DNA of 64,000 bases from Mesorhizobium sp. Its GTDB lineage: Bacteria > Pseudomonadota > Alphaproteobacteria > Rhizobiales > Rhizobiaceae. Below are positions 1 through 8,326 of this stretch, piece after piece. The stretch spans positions 72,064 through 136,063 of the forward strand of contig SAQR01000004.1 of NCBI GenBank assembly GCA_004020365.1. Reading direction: 5' to 3'. Every line of letters begins with the position of its first letter. The first letter of the stretch is position 1. The notes under the pieces are model-generated. The model searched no databases. It was not told where the DNA came from and saw nothing but the letters and a program-made list of their open reading frames with translations. Both the position numbers and the translations under genes were made by a program.

Positions 1-1245
1 ACCCGACTGCGTCAGGCGCCCCGCCTCGTCGATGGCGTCGAGCGCACGCAGCAGCGCCCTTGCCTCGTTAAGCGCCGGGGCCGGCGGCGGATCGAGGAAA
101 GAGAGGCTCGACGGGTCGGCGACACCGAAGGCGGCGCAATCGAGCAGAAGGCTGGAAAGGTCGGCCTCGAGAATTTCCGGCGGCGTGAAGGCGGGAAGTG
201 CCGCGGTCTGCTCGGCCCGCCACAGTCGAACGGCGACGCCCGGCTGGGTGCGGCCGGCGCGGCCGGCGCGCTGGTCGGCGGAGGCTTTGCTGACCCGCAC
301 CGTCTCCAGCCGCGTCAGGCCGCTGGCCGGCTCGTAGCGCGGCAGCCGCGACAAGCCGGAATCGATGACGACGCGCACGCCATCGATGGTGATCGAGGTC
401 TCGGCGATCGAGGTCGCCAGCACCACCTTGCGGCGGCCGGACGGCGCCGGCTTGATCGCGGCGTCCTGCGCCTTGTTGTCGAGCATGCCATAGAGCGGCA
501 CGATATCGGTGTCGGCACTGACGCGGCCTTGCAGCCGTTCGGCGGTGCGCTCGATCTCGCGCTGGCCGGGCAGGAAGGCGAGCACGCTGCCGCTCTCCTC
601 GGCAAGGGCCGCGCGGATCGCCTTGGCCATGGCGTCCTCGATGGCGACGCCGGCCGGCCGCTCGTCGTAGCGAATGTCGACGGGGAAGGCGCGGCCTTCG
701 CTCTCGATCACCGGGGCGCCGGAAAGCAGCCGCGCGACGCGCGCGCCGTCGAGCGTCGCCGACATGACCAGCAATCGCAGATCGGGCCGCAGCGCACCTT
801 GCACATCGAGCGCCAGCGCCAGACCAAAATCACCGTCGAGCGAACGCTCGTGGAACTCGTCGAAGAATACCGCCGAGACACCGGGCAACTCCGGATCGTC
901 GAGGATCATCCGCGACAGCACGCCTTCGGTGACGACAAGGATTCTGGTCCTCGCAGAAGTGCGGTTCTCCATCCGCATGGCATAGCCGACCGTTTCGCCG
1001 GGCTCCTCGCCGAGCAGTTCGGCCATGCGGCGGGCGGCAGCGCGGGCAGCGAGCCGGCGCGGCTCGAGCAGGATGATCTTCCCCGTGCCGAGCCATGCTG
1101 CGTCGAGCAGCGCCAGCGGCACCAGCGTCGTCTTGCCGGCGCCGGGCGGCGCCACCAGCACGGCGCTGTTGCCATGGCCGAGCGCTTCACTGAGCGCCGG
1201 CAGGACGGCGGAGACCGGAAGCTCCGGCAACGGTTTACTGGTCAT
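1..1245 (-). CDS. hrpB: ATP-dependent helicase HrpB (N-terminal 415 codons, runs off the window)
   Basis: DEAH-family RNA helicase of the HrpB group; the cellular role of HrpB is poorly defined. The ATG at 1245 opens a frame that reaches base 1 without a stop, so the C-terminal half lies outside. Visible motifs in order: Walker A APPGAGKTT (about residues 32-40), the DEAH-box variant FDEFHERS, motif III VMSATLDG, LAFLPGQREIERT, the helicase-C stretch ATSIAETSITIDGV and the QRAGRAGR motif VI. The gene points away from the transporter operon that starts at 1542, so the 1246-1541 gap is a divergent promoter region. Plus-strand open frames over this gene are shadows. Confidence 0.93.
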   Translation of the reverse strand, partial: MTSKPLPELPVSAVLPALSEALGHGNSAVLVAPPGAGKTTLVPLALLDAAWLGTGKIILLEPRRLAARAAARRMAELLGEEPGETVGYAMRMENRTSARTRILVVTEGVLSRMILDDPELPGVSAVFFDEFHERSLDGDFGLALALDVQGALRPDLRLLVMSATLDGARVARLLSGAPVIESEGRAFPVDIRYDERPAGVAIEDAMAKAIRAALAEESGSVLAFLPGQREIERTAERLQGRVSADTDIVPLYGMLDNKAQDAAIKPAPSGRRKVVLATSIAETSITIDGVRVVIDSGLSRLPRYEPASGLTRLETVRVSKASADQRAGRAGRTQPGVAVRLWRAEQTAALPAFTPPEILEADLSSLLLDCAAFGVADPSSLSFLDPPPAPALNEARALLRALDAIDEAGRLTQSG

Positions 1246-1400
1246 TGTTCCAAGGATGCGTCCATCCAATTGCGGCGGATTGGCAGTGCCCGCATATCAG
1301 CGGCGGCGGTCACCACGCAACCGGCAACGGCACGCGCCCAAGACCACCGCTTCAGAGGAGCCGCAAATAATGCTGCAGTGCAGCGACGAATTCGCTTGCC

Positions 1401-1473
1401 TTGTTTAGTAAAAATTGCATCACTAAACAAATTACTAAACATCGAGCGCTCTACCGCGCGTCGTCATGTTTAG
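1401..1473. promoter_or_regulatory. Probable operator cluster upstream of the transporter/Dha kinase operon
   Basis: A 9-bp perfect inverted repeat, TTGTTTAGT (1401-1409) and ACTAAACAA (1422-1430), is followed by two further copies of the same word, ACTAAACAT (1434-1442) and ATGTTTAG (1466-1473). Four copies of one AT-rich word in 73 bp of GC-rich DNA, just before the first gene of a sugar operon, look like binding sites for a repressor. The regulator is not identifiable from the sequence; no DeoR/LacI-type gene is adjacent. Confidence 0.6.
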
Positions 1474-1541
1474 ACCCCTGAGGAGGGGGATTAAGGTTTT
1501 GGAACCGTCATCCGGGCGCGTTTCGCAAATGGGAGGAAGGC

Positions 1542-2873
1542 ATGAAATCGACCTTGAAACTGACGTTGGGACTGACCTCGGCGATGTTTGCGTCGACCGC
1601 CGTTTCGAACGTCGCGCAGGCTGAAGATCTGACGCTTTGCTGGGCAGCCTGGGACCCGGCCAACGCGCTCGTCGAATTGTCCAAGGATTTTACCAAGGAA
1701 ACCGGCATCGGCATGAAATTCGAATTCGTGCCGTGGACCAATTATGCCGATCGCTTCCTCAACGAACTGAATTCCAAGGGCAAGCTGTGCGACCTGATCA
1801 TCGGCGACAGCCAGTGGATCGGCGGATCGGCCGAGAACGGCCACTACGTCAAGCTGAACGACTTCTTCGACAAGGAGAAGATCAGCATGGACGACTTCGT
1901 GCCGGCGACCGTCGTCGGCTACTCCGAATGGCCGAAGAACTCGCCGAATTACTGGGCGCTGCCGGCCATGGGCGACGTCGTCGGCTGGACCTATCGAAAG
2001 GACTGGTTCTCCAAGCCGGAACTGCAGAAGGAGTTCAAGGAAAAGTACGGGTGGGATCTCGCAGCGCCGACGAGCTTCGACCAGCTGAAGCAGATCGCCG
2101 AGTTTTTCCAGAAGCGCGAGATCGACGGCAAAACGGTCTATGGCGCATCGATCTATACGGAGCGCGGCTCCGAAGGCATCACCATGGGCGCCATGGACGG
2201 GCTCTACAGCTTCGGTTTCAAATATGAGAATCCCGAAAAGCCATATGAGATGGACGGCTTCGTCAACTCCGAGAAATCGGTGAAGGGCCTTGAGTTCTAC
2301 AAGGCGCTCTATGACTGCTGCACGCCTCCCGGAGCCTCGAACAGCTACATGGGCGAAGGCGTCGACGCCTTCAAATCCGGCCAGGTGGCGATGCACATGA
2401 ACTTCGCCTTTACCTGGCCAGGCCTGCAGAAGGACGAAAATGTCGGCGGCGACAAGATTGGTTATTTCGCCAATCCCAAGGGGCCCGACGGCGATCAATT
2501 CGCCCAGCTTGGCGGCCAGGGCATCTCGGTGGTCTCCTATTCGGACAAGCAGGAGGCGGCGCTCAAATACATAAAATGGTTCGCCAACAAGGACGTGCAG
2601 GCCAAATGGTGGTCGCTCGGCGGCTTTTCCTGCCTCAACGCGGTCGTCAAGGATCCAGGCTTCCCAGCCAGCCAGCCTTACGCGCAGACCTTCCTCGACT
2701 CGATGGCCATCGTGAAGGATTTTTGGGCAGAGCCCAGCTATGCGCCGCTGCTGCAGGCGTCGCAGAAGCGCTTCCATGATTACGTCGTCGCCGGTCAGGG
2801 GTCGGCCAAGGATGCGCTTGATGGCCTGGTCAAGGACTGGACCGAGGTCTTCCAGGACGACGGCAAGATGTAA
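1542..2873 (+). CDS. ABC transporter substrate-binding protein (sugar/polyol type)
   Basis: Periplasmic binding protein of the family-1 carbohydrate ABC importers, 443 aa. A Sec signal peptide covers about residues 1-28 (ending SNVAQAE), followed by an extracellular solute-binding fold with the typical FTKETGI and IKWFANKDVQAKWW segments. The ATG at 1542 follows a good ribosome site (GGGAGGAAGG). It is the first gene of an operon whose part list (binding protein, two permeases, small membrane protein, two different ATPases) matches the rhizobial glycerol system GlpSTPQUV. The downstream dihydroxyacetone kinase genes suggest a triose or polyol ligand. The substrate is an inference; the family is clear. 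Confidence 0.9.
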   Translation: MKSTLKLTLGLTSAMFASTAVSNVAQAEDLTLCWAAWDPANALVELSKDFTKETGIGMKFEFVPWTNYADRFLNELNSKGKLCDLIIGDSQWIGGSAENGHYVKLNDFFDKEKISMDDFVPATVVGYSEWPKNSPNYWALPAMGDVVGWTYRKDWFSKPELQKEFKEKYGWDLAAPTSFDQLKQIAEFFQKREIDGKTVYGASIYTERGSEGITMGAMDGLYSFGFKYENPEKPYEMDGFVNSEKSVKGLEFYKALYDCCTPPGASNSYMGEGVDAFKSGQVAMHMNFAFTWPGLQKDENVGGDKIGYFANPKGPDGDQFAQLGGQGISVVSYSDKQEAALKYIKWFANKDVQAKWWSLGGFSCLNAVVKDPGFPASQPYAQTFLDSMAIVKDFWAEPSYAPLLQASQKRFHDYVVAGQGSAKDALDGLVKDWTEVFQDDGKM

Positions 2874-2931
2874 TTTTGGGGGCAAGATGTAATTGGGGCA
2901 GACCTAACCGGCTCCTCCCGAGCCATGCCGC

Positions 2932-2961
2932 GTGTCCCGTGCCACCCTTGGCACGGGACAC
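2932..2961 (+). other. Strong intercistronic hairpin after the binding-protein gene
   Basis: A perfect 13-bp stem (2932-2944 with 2949-2961) closes a CCCT loop, with no T-tract after it. Such structures often stabilise or process the upstream mRNA, keeping binding-protein transcripts more abundant than permease transcripts. A direct repeat GGCAAGATGTAATT lies just before it (2862-2875 and 2881-2894), straddling the stop codon. Confidence 0.7.
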
Positions 2962-3015
2962 AGTTCAGATAAATTCCACTGTCGAGACGACGAAGTGACC
3001 GAAGCGGGACTGACC

Positions 3016-3963
3016 ATGCTCAATCGGACTGCGGACGGCGTTGCCCGGGCTACGCCTGAGCCGTTGGCCCGCAAGGTCCGCGGCATCAGCGACACGGGGC
3101 TCGCCTGGCTGTTCATCTCGCCGACGATCATGTTGCTGCTCGCCATCAACATCTTCCCGCTGTTCTGGGCGATCTATCTTTCCTTCACCAATTACCGCGC
3201 CAACCGTCCCAATGAGGTGGTCAGGAACGTCGGCCTTGCCAACTACAAGCGCATCCTCGGCGACCAGGACATCTGGATCGCCATGCAGACGACGGCGCAT
3301 TTCGTGTTCTGGACCATCCTGCTGCAGACGCTGATCGGTTTTACCCTGGCCTGGCTGATCGATCGCAAGTTTCGCGGCCACGCCTTCTGGACGACCATCA
3401 TTCTGGTACCGATGATGCTGTCGCCGGCGGTCGTCGGCAATTTCTGGCGCTTCCTTTACGAGCCGCAGATCGGGCTGTTCGCCTATGCCATCTCGTTCGT
3501 CACCGGCATTCCGGCAACGCAGATCGGCATGCTCTCCAACGTGTCGCTGGCGCCGTGGTCGATCGTCATCGTCGACACCTGGATGTGGACGCCTTACGTG
3601 ATGCTGATCTGTCTCGCCGGCCTGCGCTCGATCCCCGAATACATCTATGAGGCAGCCGAGGTCGACCGCGCCTCCAACTGGCGGCAGTTCTGGTCGATCA
3701 CGCTGCCGATGGCGCTGCCGTTCATCATGCTGGCGGTGCTGTTCCGCGGCATCGAGAATTTTAAGATGTTCGACATGGTCAACCTGTTGACCGGCGGCGG
3801 ACCAGGATCGACCACCGAGGTCGCTTCGATCACGCTGAAGCGGCAGGCTTTCGAAAGCTGGCGGACGGGCTATTCCTCAGCCTTCGCCATCATCCTGTTC
3901 GTTGCCGTGTTCGGGCTGGCCAACATTTACGTCAAAGCGCTCAACAAGGTGAAGCAGAGATGA
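3016..3963 (+). CDS. ABC transporter permease (MalF-like)
   Basis: Inner-membrane permease of a carbohydrate ABC importer, 315 aa from the ATG at 3016 (MLNRTADG). The open frame extends to 2932, but that part covers the intercistronic hairpin, so the later start is preferred. About six membrane segments are visible. The EAA cytoplasmic loop reads YEAAEVDRASNWRQFWSITLP near the C-terminal third; this is where an ATPase docks. The next permease overlaps it by 4 bp (ATGA), which indicates translational coupling. Confidence 0.9.
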   Translation: MLNRTADGVARATPEPLARKVRGISDTGLAWLFISPTIMLLLAINIFPLFWAIYLSFTNYRANRPNEVVRNVGLANYKRILGDQDIWIAMQTTAHFVFWTILLQTLIGFTLAWLIDRKFRGHAFWTTIILVPMMLSPAVVGNFWRFLYEPQIGLFAYAISFVTGIPATQIGMLSNVSLAPWSIVIVDTWMWTPYVMLICLAGLRSIPEYIYEAAEVDRASNWRQFWSITLPMALPFIMLAVLFRGIENFKMFDMVNLLTGGGPGSTTEVASITLKRQAFESWRTGYSSAFAIILFVAVFGLANIYVKALNKVKQR

Positions 3964-4910
3964 GCCTGACGTCAGCCCATTCCGTTGTCGCACCCTCGGC
4001 GGTGTCGAAGCGCATCGCCGGCACGATCATCGTCCTTTACGCGCTGATCTCGATCGTGCCGCTTTTGTGGATCTTCGCCACCAGCTTCAAGACGCCGCCG
4101 GATTCGATCGCCTATCCGCCAAAAATCCTGTTCCAGCCGAGCCTCGAGGGCTACTGCAATCTGTTCTCGACCCGCACCCGGCAGACGCCGGAATACATCA
4201 ACGCGCTGGGGCCGGCGACCGGCGTCTGCGACGAGACCGTGCGCAAGCGCAACATGGTGATCGCCGGCCCGTCCAATTTCATGCCGCGCTTCGTCAATTC
4301 GCTGATCATCGCCTTCGGCTCGACCTTTTGCGCGGTGTTTCTCGGCACGTTGTCGGCCTATGGCTTCTCGCGCTTCAAGGTGCCGCTGGCCGACGACCTG
4401 CTGTTCTTCATCCTGTCGACGCGGATGATGCCGCCGATCGCGGTCGCTATTCCCATCTACCTGATGTATCGCGAGCTTGGCCTGTCGGACACCGCGCTCG
4501 GCATGATCCTGCTCTATACGGCGGTCAATGTGTCGCTCGCCGTGTGGCTGCTGAAGGGCTTCATCGACGAGATCCCGCGCGAGTACGAAGAAGCGGCGAT
4601 GATCGACGGCTATACGCGGCTGCAGGCCTTCTGGCGCACCGTTCTTCCGCAAGCCACCACCGGCATTGCCGCGACCGCCATCTTCTGCCTGATCTTCGCC
4701 TGGAACGAGTATGCCTTCGCCGCACTGCTGACCTCGGGCTCCGCGCAGACCGCACCGCCCTTCATCCCGACCATCATCGGCGAAGGCGGCCAGGACTGGC
4801 CGGCGGTCGCCGCAGGCACGACGATCTTCCTGGTGCCGATCCTGGTGTTCACCATCCTGCTCCGCAAGCAGTTGCTGCGTGGCATCACCTTCGGCGCGGT
4901 GCGCAAATGA
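3960..4910 (+). CDS. ABC transporter permease (MalG-like)
   Basis: Second membrane subunit, 316 aa. One N-terminal membrane segment is followed by an unusually long periplasmic stretch (about residues 50-110) before the usual five-segment core. The EAA loop is EYEEAAMIDGYTRLQAFWR. The gene starts inside the stop codon of the first permease (ATGA, 3960) and its own stop overlaps the next ATG in the same way (4907), so all these genes are tightly coupled. Together with the preceding subunit it forms the heterodimeric channel. Confidence 0.9.
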   Translation: MSLTSAHSVVAPSAVSKRIAGTIIVLYALISIVPLLWIFATSFKTPPDSIAYPPKILFQPSLEGYCNLFSTRTRQTPEYINALGPATGVCDETVRKRNMVIAGPSNFMPRFVNSLIIAFGSTFCAVFLGTLSAYGFSRFKVPLADDLLFFILSTRMMPPIAVAIPIYLMYRELGLSDTALGMILLYTAVNVSLAVWLLKGFIDEIPREYEEAAMIDGYTRLQAFWRTVLPQATTGIAATAIFCLIFAWNEYAFAALLTSGSAQTAPPFIPTIIGEGGQDWPAVAAGTTIFLVPILVFTILLRKQLLRGITFGAVRK

Positions 4911-5113
4911 GCCTGACCCAAACCGCAAAACGCAAGTCGCGCTGGCCGCGTGCGCTCCGGCGCGGCCTGATGGAGAATATCGCCACAGCGATCATTGCCA
5001 TTGGCTTCCTGATGCTGTTCCAGCCCTTCGCGCTGCCGCTCTACACCTATTCCTTCATCACCATGCTGGCCGGCACTGCGATGTTCATCATCGTCTCGAA
5101 GTTTCCGGAGTAG
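4907..5113 (+). CDS. Small membrane protein of the transporter (GlpU-like position)
   Basis: A 68-aa protein that starts at the ATGA overlap with the preceding permease. After a basic N-terminus (KRKSRWPRALRRG) it has two hydrophobic segments, about residues 23-43 and 46-64. The glycerol ABC systems of rhizobia carry a small membrane protein of unknown function (GlpU) in the same module, and position and size agree with that. A role in assembly or stability of the permease pair is plausible but not shown. It is in frame with, and hidden inside, a longer spurious open frame. Confidence 0.75.
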   Translation: MSLTQTAKRKSRWPRALRRGLMENIATAIIAIGFLMLFQPFALPLYTYSFITMLAGTAMFIIVSKFPE

Positions 5114-5116
5114 ACG

Positions 5117-6238
5117 ATGGCGGAGATCAGGGTCGAGCATCTGAGAAAGGCATTCGGCGATTTCGTCGCCGTGCAGGATTCCAACTTCGTCGTTAGAGAC
5201 GGAGAGTTCTTCGTCATGCTGGGGCCGTCGGGTTGCGGCAAGACGACGACGCTGCGCATGATCGCCGGCCTGGAATTGCCGACCGGCGGCAAGATCCTGC
5301 TCGGTGGCGAGGACGTAACCATGCGGCGTGCCCGCGAGCGCGACATCGCCTTCGTCTTCCAGCTGTTCGCGCTCTATCCGCATATGAATGTGCGCAAGAA
5401 CATCGGCTTCCCGCTGCTGGCGCAAGGCACGCCAGGTATCGAAATCCGCCGGCGCGTCGAAGAGACGGCGAAGCTGTTGCGCATCGACCATCTGCTCAAC
5501 AAATCGGTCTCCGGTCTTGCCGGCGGCGATCGCCAGCGCGTGGCGCTCGGCCGCGCCATCGTGCGGCGGCCAAAATGCTTCCTGATGGACGAGCCGCTCG
5601 GCACGCTCGACACCGAATTCCGCGATCTCATGGTGCATGAGCTGCGCGAACTGCACAACCGCATCCGCGCCACCACGGTCTACGTCACGCATGACCAGAT
5701 GGAAGCGATGTCGATGGCCGACAAGATCGCGGTTATGAACCACGGCGTCATCGAGCAGTTCGGAAGCCCACGCGAAATCTACGACCGGCCGGCGACCATG
5801 TTCGTCGCCGATTTCATCGGCTCGCCGCCGATGAATTTTCTCGGCTTTGGCGGCGGGCTCTCAAAGGGCGCCAGCGAGATTTTGGTGCAAGGCGCCAAGG
5901 TAGCGGTGCCGGAAGTGCGCGAGGATATCGCGCCGGCCGACATGGCACTCGGCATCCGGCCGGAGCACATCCGCTTCGACGACGGCTCGAAGCTGCGCGG
6001 CGCCATCTATGGCACCGAATATCTCGGCACCACGCAGATCGTCGCGGTGGAGACCTCCGGCGGCATCATCAAGGCGCGGGTGCCGGCCGAAATCCGGCTC
6101 AATGCGGGCGACCAAGTCGGCCTGGCGCTGAGCAGCGCGCGGCTGTCGCTGTTCGAGAAAGGCTCCGGCCGCGCTGTGCGAACCGCAATCCATGACACCG
6201 TAATCCATGACGGGGCCGCGGAGGTCCGCCATGGCTGA
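5117..6238 (+). CDS. ABC transporter ATP-binding protein, degenerate signature motif
   Basis: First of two non-identical ATPases, 373 aa. Walker A GPSGCGKTT is at residues 36-44, the Q-loop region reads FVFQLFALYPHM, Walker B is CFLMDEP and the H-loop is VTHDQ. A TOBE-type C-terminal domain follows from about residue 240. The ABC signature is LAGGDRQR (residues 134-141) instead of LSGGQ/E, so the composite site formed by this signature may be weakened. The partner encoded next is canonical. It starts 3 bp after the small membrane protein gene. Confidence 0.9.
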   Translation: MAEIRVEHLRKAFGDFVAVQDSNFVVRDGEFFVMLGPSGCGKTTTLRMIAGLELPTGGKILLGGEDVTMRRARERDIAFVFQLFALYPHMNVRKNIGFPLLAQGTPGIEIRRRVEETAKLLRIDHLLNKSVSGLAGGDRQRVALGRAIVRRPKCFLMDEPLGTLDTEFRDLMVHELRELHNRIRATTVYVTHDQMEAMSMADKIAVMNHGVIEQFGSPREIYDRPATMFVADFIGSPPMNFLGFGGGLSKGASEILVQGAKVAVPEVREDIAPADMALGIRPEHIRFDDGSKLRGAIYGTEYLGTTQIVAVETSGGIIKARVPAEIRLNAGDQVGLALSSARLSLFEKGSGRAVRTAIHDTVIHDGAAEVRHG

Positions 6239-7250
6239 CGTGCAGATCAAAGGCGTGACCAAGAGCTTCGGCGAGCATGTCGCGGTAGACACTCTCGATC
6301 TGCACGTCGCCGATGGCGAATTCGTCGTGCTGCTCGGCCCGACCGGCGCCGGCAAGACCACGACGCTGCGCCTGATCGCCGGATTGGAACGGCCCGACAC
6401 CGGCTCGATCCATATCGGCGGCCGCGATGCCACAATGTTGTCGCCGGCCGAGCGCGACACCGCCTTCGTCTTCCAGCAATATTCGCTCTATCCGCATCTG
6501 TCGGTCTACGACAATTTGGCCTTTCCGCTGCGCTCGCCGGCGCGGCGGCTGAGCGAGGACGCGGTGCGCCGCCGCGTCGAGGATGTGGCCAGGATGGTGC
6601 GCATCCATCACAAGCTGAACAACCGCTCCACCAAACTTTCCGGCGGCGAGATGCAGCGCGTCGCCATCGGCCGCGCTTTGGTGCGCAAGCCCTCGATCTA
6701 CCTGATGGACGAGCCGCTGTCGTCGCTCGATGCCAAGCTGCGCGCCGACCTCCGGCTCGAACTGAAGCGCATCCAGGCCGAGGTCGGCGCCACCATGCTT
6801 TATGTCACGCACGATCAGATCGAAGCGATGACGATGGCCGATCGCATCGGCATTCTCGCCGACGGCGTGCTGGCGCAGATCGGCACGCCACGCACCATCT
6901 ACTCGGAGCCGGCAAACCTTCATGTCGCCGCAAGGCTCGGCCAGCCGGCGATCAATCTGTTGCCGACCGGCCTGCTGCCGGATGGCGACATGCCTGCGGG
7001 AACCAAAACAATCGGCGCGCGTACAGAACATCTGTCGATCGGCAAGGCATCGCATGGCCCCGTCGACGGTGTTGTCAACTGGGTCGAGCATCTGGGCGAC
7101 CAGAACCACCTGCATATGACGGTGGGAAGCAGAAAGCTGGTAACGCTGACCGACCCCGACACCCAATTGGAAAAGGGCGACAGGGTGACTATCCGCTACC
7201 GGGCGCCGCTGTTCTTCGACCAGGCCGGAAACAGGATTGCAAACCGATGA
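6231..7250 (+). CDS. ABC transporter ATP-binding protein, canonical
   Basis: Second ATPase, 339 aa from the ATG at 6231 (MADVQIKG), which overlaps the end of the first ATPase by 8 bp. Walker A is GPTGAGKTT, the signature is the full LSGGEMQR, Walker B is IYLMDEP and the H-loop is VTHDQ; a TOBE domain follows. With its neighbour it would form an asymmetric ATPase heterodimer, as in the rhizobial GlpS/GlpT pair. The frame is open from 6207, but the eight extra codons are not needed. The stop overlaps the dhaL start by 4 bp (ATGA). Confidence 0.9.
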   Translation: MADVQIKGVTKSFGEHVAVDTLDLHVADGEFVVLLGPTGAGKTTTLRLIAGLERPDTGSIHIGGRDATMLSPAERDTAFVFQQYSLYPHLSVYDNLAFPLRSPARRLSEDAVRRRVEDVARMVRIHHKLNNRSTKLSGGEMQRVAIGRALVRKPSIYLMDEPLSSLDAKLRADLRLELKRIQAEVGATMLYVTHDQIEAMTMADRIGILADGVLAQIGTPRTIYSEPANLHVAARLGQPAINLLPTGLLPDGDMPAGTKTIGARTEHLSIGKASHGPVDGVVNWVEHLGDQNHLHMTVGSRKLVTLTDPDTQLEKGDRVTIRYRAPLFFDQAGNRIANR

Positions 7251-7918
7251 GCGCTGGGACACTGGACAAGACTGGGACACTGGATAAGACCGGGACACTG
7301 GACAAGACCGGGACGATGGACAAGCTTGACCTGAAGACGCTGATATCCGTCGCCGCCGACACGATTGCCGCTCACGCCGAAGAGTTGACCGGGCTCGACC
7401 AGGCGATCGGCGACGGCGACCACGGGCTCAACATGAAGCGCGGCTTCGAGGCGGTGCGCGCCGAGGCCGACATTTTCGCGACTAAGCCCCTGCCGGACGC
7501 TCTGAAAGCGATCGGCACCAAGCTGGTGATGACCATCGGCGGGGCTTCGGGCCCCTTGTTCGGGACGCTGTTCATGGCGCTCGGCAAGGAAATCTCCGCA
7601 GAGCCGGACCGCGCCAATCTGATGGCAGCGTTCGGCAAGGCGATCGAGGCGGTGGCGGCACGTGGCAAGTCGCAGGTTGGGCAGAAGACCATGCTCGACG
7701 TGCTGCAGCCGGTGCATGATGCTCTGCTGCAGGGAAAGACTGGACCGGAAATCACCGACGCCGCGGACCGTGCTGCCGATGCCACCGTGCCGATGAAGGC
7801 CTTGCGTGGGCGCGCCTCGTTTCTCGGCGACCGCTCTATCGGCCATATGGATGCCGGGGCACGCTCGACCGCGCTTCTGGTGCGGGCTGTCACCGAGACC
7901 ATCGAGGGGCAAGCATGA
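7247..7918 (+). CDS. dhaL: PTS-dependent dihydroxyacetone kinase, ADP-binding subunit DhaL
   Basis: DhaL carries tightly bound ADP, which is rephosphorylated by DhaM and passes phosphate to dihydroxyacetone on DhaK. The protein shows the family's nucleotide-site motifs IGDGDHGLNMKRG and GGASGPLFGT, then DRAADATVPMKALRGRAS near the end. The annotated start (7247) overlaps the upstream ATPase stop, giving 223 aa. The first 23 residues are encoded by a tandem repeat (GTLDKT units). A second ATG at 7316, inside the last repeat unit, would give a 200-aa protein that begins where other DhaL proteins do. Either start is possible. Confidence 0.92.
   Translation: MSAGTLDKTGTLDKTGTLDKTGTMDKLDLKTLISVAADTIAAHAEELTGLDQAIGDGDHGLNMKRGFEAVRAEADIFATKPLPDALKAIGTKLVMTIGGASGPLFGTLFMALGKEISAEPDRANLMAAFGKAIEAVAARGKSQVGQKTMLDVLQPVHDALLQGKTGPEITDAADRAADATVPMKALRGRASFLGDRSIGHMDAGARSTALLVRAVTETIEGQA
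7255..7326 (+). repeat. Four tandem copies of an 18-bp unit at the 5' end of dhaL
   Basis: Units at 7255-7272 (TGGGACACTGGACAAGAC), 7273-7290, 7291-7308 and 7309-7326. Units 2 and 3 each differ from the first by one base; the fourth is more diverged and contains the ATG at 7316. The repeat is in frame and encodes GTLDKT three times, then GTMDKL. Because the unit is a multiple of three, copy-number change would lengthen or shorten the N-terminus without breaking the frame. Confidence 0.95.
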
Positions 7919-8304
7919 GTAATGTCGGCATCGTCATCGTATCGCATTCACCGCTGGTCGCCGAGGGCACGGCCGACATGGTGCGCCAGATGGTCGGCGA
8001 CGAAGTGCCGCTTGCATGGTGCGGCGGAAACGGCCATGGCGGGCTGGGAACCAATGTCGAGGCGATCATGGGAGCGATCGACAAGGCCTGGTCGGAGGCG
8101 GGTGTCGCCATACTTGTCGATCTTGGCGGCGCCGAAACCAACAGCGAGATGGCGGTCGAGATGATCGGCGAGCCGCGCGCGCACAAGATCATCGTCTGCA
8201 ACGCGCCGATCGTCGAGGGCGCGGTGATGGCGGCGACAGAGGCGTCCGGCGGCGCTTCGCTCAGGGAAGTGGCGGCGACGGCACACGAATTGTCGCCATC
8301 GTGA
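7915..8304 (+). CDS. dhaM: PTS-dependent dihydroxyacetone kinase phosphotransferase subunit DhaM (EIIA domain only)
   Basis: A mannose-type EIIA domain, 129 aa, that accepts phosphate from HPr and passes it to DhaL-ADP. The N-terminus IVIVSHSPLVAEG places the expected active histidine at His11; the GGNGHGGLGT and ILVDLGGAETNSE segments are typical of the family. In Escherichia coli DhaM this domain is fused to HPr-like and EI-like domains. Here the protein stops after EIIA, and the other two domains are separate genes immediately downstream. The start overlaps the dhaL stop (ATGA). Confidence 0.93.
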   Translation: MSNVGIVIVSHSPLVAEGTADMVRQMVGDEVPLAWCGGNGHGGLGTNVEAIMGAIDKAWSEAGVAILVDLGGAETNSEMAVEMIGEPRAHKIIVCNAPIVEGAVMAATEASGGASLREVAATAHELSPS

Positions 8305-8326
8305 ATGAACAGGAATTTTGACTCAA

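Noticed and set aside
529-1473. 314-codon plus-strand frame over hrpB
   Set aside because: The minus strand encodes clear helicase motifs through this region; the plus frame is Arg/Gly-rich with no family and runs through the operator region.
1491-2885. 464-codon open frame on the minus strand opposite the binding-protein gene
   Set aside because: Antisense shadow caused by GC-rich codon bias; the plus-strand protein has a signal peptide, ribosome site and family motifs.
3972-7298. Several 300-400 codon minus-strand frames (3972-4928, 4610-5743, 6099-7298) opposite the ABC transporter genes
   Set aside because: Charged, low-complexity translations without motifs, opposite well-supported permease and ATPase genes.
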